Made by a program: the position numbers and the translations under genes. The notes below the pieces were generated by a model. The model saw only the letters and a program-made list of their open reading frames with translations. It did not search any database and was not told the DNA's origin. From positions 310,001 through 374,000 of the forward strand of contig JAHNUO010000003.1 in NCBI GenBank assembly GCA_019787685.1: a stretch of DNA of 64,000 bases, read 5' to 3'. Shown here one piece after another: positions 59,311-64,000 of this stretch (within the stretch, counting starts at the first letter, position 1; each line of letters starts with the position of its first letter). The DNA comes from Chiua virens. Lineage: Eukaryota; Basidiomycota; Agaricomycetes; Boletales; Boletaceae.

Positions 59311-62300
59311 TTACTCCTCCGTACCAACAAACATATGCGCGTCAAGCTGTCTCCGTCGTTGCATCATCTCCCATTCCGTTACCGTAAGCCGTTGTCCCGT
59401 CTTCCCATTCCCTGCCCGTGGGGTCCCGGTTGCACTCTCCCGTTGTGCAGCAATCTCATGTGTCGCGCTCAGCAACGACGGTATCGAATGTCCTTGTTTC
59501 ATCTGCATCAAATCCGATCGCTCATCAGAGCCCCTTCGTGACTGAGTAACCGACGTCCCACTCCCACCACGCTTTCGTGCGACGAATGTGATTCCCGAGT
59601 CGTCCGTCTCCGTCTCGGACGTGAATGGACTCGGATCCACCTTCCCGTTGTCATCAACGCCGCTATCGTCGGTTGTCGATGCGCAGGAGATAGGTCGCTT
59701 CGTCGGGGATCGAGGTGCCTGAGATGAATTCCGTCTCGATTCCTTCTTCTTTTTCGTCCCGCGTCCATCCATGGCTTCGAAAACTTTACTTGTTCTCTCC
59801 TCCTTCACCGAGTACCTCACAAACGCGTCTTCGATCCATTCCGCGAGGTCTTCCACAACTCCCTTGGCCTCGCTCATCAACGTCATCATTTGTAGGTACC
59901 CGTGGCTCCAATCAGAAAATAGCACCATTTGTACCCAGTCGTCCTCCGTTTCGCGAGCAAGTTGATCACGTTCCGCAACCATTCTTGCGACGTCATCTGA
60001 TGCATATTTGTCCGAATGCTCATTCGTCATGCGCAGGTTCTCGCCAAACTTGGCACTTTTGCCTGTGAGCGCAACGTCGAGCTCGGCTCTCCGGGCTCGC
60101 TTCGCTTCGCGTACTCGCCCTGCAAAGATGACAGTGTCATCCACGAACGGGTCCTTCTCACCGCATTGCATCAGCAAGGGTGGGAATTGTGCAAGGAGTG
60201 ACGACGGCGTCAGAATGGGCGAGATGAAATAATCGGTGGCAAAGTCAGGGTTTCGGTGCGGGCCGATGTACAAGATGGCCATGGCTCGCATCTGTCCGAA
60301 CGAATGAGCTCTGAACAAACCACTGATCCGAATCTATGGCATCACCCACTTACCATACTGGGTGAAATGATGCGATCCTGGAAGTATCCAGTACGGCTCG
60401 TCATGGTGAGTCTTGTACCAATGGGTTCGCGGCTTTCCCCCATGCTTTTGCCGTCATAACTCCCACTGACAGGCGTGGCAACCTTGAGGTTCGCTTGGGT
60501 AACAGCGGCCGAAAGTTGCTCCTGTTGCTTCTCAAGCACTGGATGGAGTCCATCTGCGTCGGTGATGTCTTGGTAAACAAAACGTACGCGTTCCTCAATG
60601 GAGCGGTCTTCCTCTCTCACAGGTTTCCGTTCCCCGTCCTCGCTTTCAGAATCCGCCCATGATTCCCGGTCATCGTACGGCGCCTCGAACGACTTCACCG
60701 AGGATTTGCGTTTCACTTCCATGTGATGATTGTGTTTCGAAGGTGAGTCTTCTAGCCTTCCAACCAAATCGTGCAGCGCGTCCTTCCAACTCTTGTGCCT
60801 CTTCAGGCGTTTCGTTCGCACGCGGTGTTCTCCCTACCATGCTCAACGGGCTGACATGCTGCAGGTGATTCCTCTGCAACTGCCAATTCACGCATTCCAG
60901 GGAGGTCCCCCGAGGATTGTTCAGTCCGTAAGACTCGAAGATTATCCGGCGACATCCAAGAGGTAAAGTTGAAGTCCAATGCGGCATAGTTTAACACGAG
61001 AGACAACGGTGCAGGAAGCTTGGTTTCCCCGGCCGGAATGGCAGCATTGTGCTGCAGAATCTTGACCATGACACCCACAACGAGCGTAGCGCCACTGTTG
61101 AATGGAGTGCACGTGTATGAGTGGGATGCTGACAAAGCTATGCAAGATGGAAGACATACGCCGAGTCCCCGGAGATGATCACGCTTCAACTTCCTACCAG
61201 ACATGCCAATACATCTACCGGAGGTCTCCGCGAGAAGATGGTAAAGGTCGAAACACTCGTCCATTGCAAACGGATACGGATCTGAGAGGGAATGGATGAA
61301 TTAAAACGTGTGGTAAGATGGCAAGTGAATCATTACATTCAGGAGACTTTCCATAATCGACCGCGAGCACAGGTTTACCGGTTTTGAGGGCCCAGTTGCG
61401 CAGCCGGTCATCGTGGTGCTCCGGTGACATCGCCACGAACCCGCCACCAGGGAAATCCAGGATGAGATCTGTGGTGTTATGAAGCTGGTGTGCAGGTGGC
61501 GCAAAGTAAATGTGGACTGTGATTGGACGATCATATGATGAAGACGAAGGACGCGGAAGAAGGATCTTTCGGTGAAGTGATATGGATGGACTCTGCGCTA
61601 ACAATCGAAGCTGACAAAAAATGAATGAGTGGAAGTCAGGGGCTATCGGATAGACTGATATGGATTACATATGGATTAGTCGTCTTCTCCCATGTGATCC
61701 GGAACATTTCGACAGTAGGCACAGCCCTAAATCGCCGAAGCTAACCATATACAGGTGAGACGAGTAATTTCGGGGGAAAGAATGCTACGGACCTTTTCAT
61801 CAGCCTCGTTGGCATAGATGATGTAGTAGATAGAGAACAACATGGAGCAAAGATCCTTGAGCCACTTTGGGCGAATGGACATGGCAGTCGCGAAACCAGC
61901 ATCAAGCCCGGTCGCAATCCAAGTGGCACGGATAATACGAGGGTGAATACTAAAGGAGAATGACATAGGTAGCGCATCCGAGTCGAGTCGGGTTAAACTC
62001 ACGAGTTGAGCCAAAGGCTCAGGGGCTGAACACCGAAAGTATGTTATTCACAATAACGACGTAGATAAATAAAACTTACAGCCCAGACCGAGGATCTTGT
62101 CAAGGTTCTTGACCGCATATACGGCAGTGAGAGTGCTGACGATGATTTGCCAAGGCGAGAAACGTTCTGTCGCAAAGTGTTAGGGTGATGAGATCCTGAC
62201 GCTACAATGTACATACGAAGCTTCTTGTTCAGCCTCCTCAACCACAGGACGCGCGGAGCGCCAGGGTTTCCATAGACCAGTTTCCAGAGCCAGAAGAGGA

Positions 62301-62413
62301 TAACGAGAAAGACCTGGCGTGGGATGAAGGTGACGTTGGAGGTGAGTGTGGATGTGGACAACCTGAGTGCGTTTCCAGGAGGGACTTGGCCGACCGAGGA
62401 GGTGGTCGATCAT
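59311..62413 (-). CDS. HSL-type alpha/beta hydrolase (lipase/esterase) with long C-terminal extension
   Basis: Membrane-anchored serine hydrolase of the hormone-sensitive-lipase group. It starts MIDHLLGRPSPSWKRTQ, then a hydrophobic VFLVILFWLWKLVYGN anchor. The oxyanion block is ILDFPGGGFVAMSPEHHDDR. The nucleophile elbow reads GDSAG across a splice near 61157-61095. The acid is in LLMQCGEKDPFVDDTVIFAG and the histidine in FSDWSHGYLQMM. So Ser, Asp and His are all present. Inserted between nucleophile and acid is a long charged linker (RLEDSPSKHNHH, ESWADSESEDGERK). A disordered Ser/Lys tail of about 150 aa ends AHMFVGTEE at 59311. One extra A near 61187 breaks the frame just before VIISGDSA. 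Substrate unknown; fungal relatives act on sterol esters or other lipids. Confidence 0.87.
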
Positions 62414-62549
62414 GATGTTGAGATGAGGGATTCAGGGTGTTCACAGAGACCCTCATCCTTATGACATTTCAGTTTGCATGTGATTTCCTCCCACAACACC
62501 ATTGCAGTGGCTTCCTTTTCGGGCGAGTGTGCAACGTTGAGCTTGTACC
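62414..62549. promoter_or_regulatory. Bidirectional promoter between the hydrolase and MRI1
   Basis: 136 bp separate divergent start codons, so both promoters must be here. No TATA box recognised. Inferred from geometry. Confidence 0.45.
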
Positions 62550-64000
62550 ATGGACGCACTCAAATCTATCAAAATCAGTGACGACAAGATCGAAATTGTC
62601 AATCAGCTATTACTACCCCACACGATCGAATATGTCGCTATCGACACCATACAACAGGCACACCATGCAATCAAGTCCATGATGGTCTGCCATTGCTCCT
62701 CTCTCCGCATCGCACTCATCCTTTATAGATACGCGGTGCACCCGCCATCGGAGCCCTTGCAGTGCTCTCCGTCGCGACATCGCTCTCCGCTGCCATAAAG
62801 GCAACACCACCCCCCGACTTTCTCGCGTCTCCCCTCGCGCTCGAGGCCTATCTCGTCCCTGAACTCGACTATCTCTATACCGCTAGACCCACCGCCGTCA
62901 ACCTCGGTGCAGCCACGCGTCGCCTCGCCAAGTTCCTCTCTCAAGCCATCGCAAGCCCAGCAGAAACAGCCAGATTCAGATGCTGCGATCGCGATCGCAA
63001 AAGACCTCATCGCAGAGGCAACACTAATTGGAGGCGAGGACAAGGCCCAAAACATCACCATGTCTAAACTGGGTGGTGATTGGCTGCATAAACGCATTGG
63101 AGGGTCTGGAAAGTATCTGAACGTTCTGACCGTCTGCAACACTGGTTCGCTTGCAACATCGGTGATTTACAAATGATGCCCTCGAGTCAGATGTTGACTT
63201 AGTTGTCTGGTAGGGTTACGGAACTGCTCTTGGATTCATCACATACCTACATGAACAGGGACTCCTCGAAAAGGCTTATTATACCCAAACTGCTCCCTAT
63301 CATCAGGGATCTCGGTGACCAGCATCTCATAAGTCGCATCTCAGTTAACACATTGCAAATGTAGTTTGACCGCATTAGAGCTCCACACGCTCGCGATACC
63401 CTCCACCATGATTTGCGACACCATGGTGGGCTCGCTTTTCCAACATAAACCTATTCACGCCGTTGGTATGCTACCATTCTCACGCGTTTCTCTGAAACAT
63501 CAACGGATTCACGCCCTTACTACAGTTGTCGGCGCCGACCGTATCGCACGCAATGGTGACACCGCTAACAAAGTAAGGCCCCAGATCTCGTTCCCCGCAT
63601 TCCCCACATGTTGCTATGACTCCCTGATAGATCGGGACGTACAACGCAGCTGTATTGGCAGCTAGACACAAGATTGCCTTCATCGTCGTTGCGCCAACGA
63701 GTACCGTCGATCTCTCCATCGCTGACGGTTCGGGGTGAGCACTCAGATTCACCACCCCGTCCCACAACACCATGCTCACTCTCCGCACATAGAATTCCAA
63801 TCGAGCACCGACCCCCTCTCGAAGCTTGCCTTGTTCGCGGCGCTCTCCACCCACCCACCTACGACGCCTCCGGAAAAAAAGTTCAAGCCCAGGTACTCCT
63901 CACGCCAAGTGCAGTCGGAGAAACCGAAGGCGGGGTATACAACCCGAGCTTTGACGTCACTCCCGCGGAGTTGATCACGGCGATCGTTACAGAAAAGTAC
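62550..64000 (+). CDS. MRI1: Methylthioribose-1-phosphate isomerase MRI1 (3' end outside window)
   Basis: Methionine-salvage enzyme converting methylthioribose-1-phosphate to methylthioribulose-1-phosphate; a member of the eIF2B-like fold. It starts [20 protein letters not shown], then [10 protein letters not shown] and, across a splice, [16 protein letters not shown]. The presumed catalytic Cys is in [33 protein letters not shown] and [20 protein letters not shown] follow. The presumed catalytic Asp lies in [16 protein letters not shown], which continues into IGTY. The last readable part is [20 protein letters not shown], close to the normal C-terminus, and the window ends before the stop codon. 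Several exons are separated by short introns; the exon map around 62900-63000 is uncertain. Confidence 0.92.

Noticed and set aside
59715..60068. Plus-strand frame of 117 codons
   Set aside because: Antisense to the hydrolase exon with the catalytic Asp and His.

Overview
The window is fungal nuclear DNA, almost certainly from a basidiomycete of the class Agaricomycetes. The evidence is many short (about 45-70 nt) GT-AG introns, gene spacing of 70-150 bp, an eight-cysteine class I hydrophobin, G1 (eqolisin) peptidases, a scattered F-box/LRR family, and a fused allantoicase-ureidoglycolate lyase. A Rhizoctonia/Ceratobasidium-type fungus is my best guess, but that is inference only.

Layout. 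1-7.1 kb: a membrane protein of unclear structure, proteasome subunit PRE4/PSMB4 (-), TFIID subunit TAF11 (+), tRNA-Gly(GCC), and the DEAH helicase PRP43/DHX15 (+). 7.1-15.2 kb: an accessory stretch with a piece of F-box gene joined to a piece of CDT1, an NLR-like STAND NTPase (-), a possible small mitochondrial protein (-), the tRNA-methylation subunit TRM82 (+), and G1 peptidase copy A (-). 15.3-22 kb: the parent CDT1 gene (-), an APC amino-acid permease (+) and an F-box gene (+). 22-26.2 kb: an F-box relic, a stray hydrophobin-type promoter, about 2.4 kb with no recognisable gene, and the hydrophobin (+). 26.7-32.6 kb: PRA1/YIP3 (+), the gluconeogenesis regulator ERT1 (-), the HemK/PrmC methyltransferase (+) and a conserved-looking unknown (-). 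32.6-39.6 kb: mostly no gene, with an F-box relic and a decayed copy of the 3' part of BRE1 (-). 39.8-45.4 kb: allantoicase-ureidoglycolate lyase (+) and BRE1 (+). 45.8-53.7 kb: F-box gene (-), G1 peptidase copy B (+) and the only intact F-box ORF (-). 53.8-64 kb: PEX5 (-), a C2H2 transcription factor (-), an HSL-type alpha/beta hydrolase (-) and MRI1 (+, cut by the window end).

Two themes stand out. First, blocks of housekeeping genes alternate with islands holding duplicated, inverted and truncated gene pieces. These include two G1 peptidase units in inverted orientation 34 kb apart, six F-box copies or pieces, CDT1 and BRE1 fragments that kept intron sequence (so DNA-level copies), and an orphan hydrophobin promoter. 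Second, many otherwise convincing housekeeping genes carry single-base frame changes, usually beside short homopolymers. This looks more like uncorrected indels in the assembly than real gene loss, so frame-broken genes here should not be called pseudogenes on that ground alone.

Functionally, the recognised genes cover protein turnover (PRE4, BRE1, F-box), transcription (TAF11, ERT1, C2H2 factor), RNA metabolism (PRP43, TRM82, tRNA-Gly), replication licensing (CDT1), nitrogen salvage (permease, allantoin pathway), peroxisome import (PEX5), methionine salvage (MRI1) and the secreted interface (hydrophobin, G1 peptidases). I saw no CRISPR array, rRNA, intact transposon or prokaryote-type operon.
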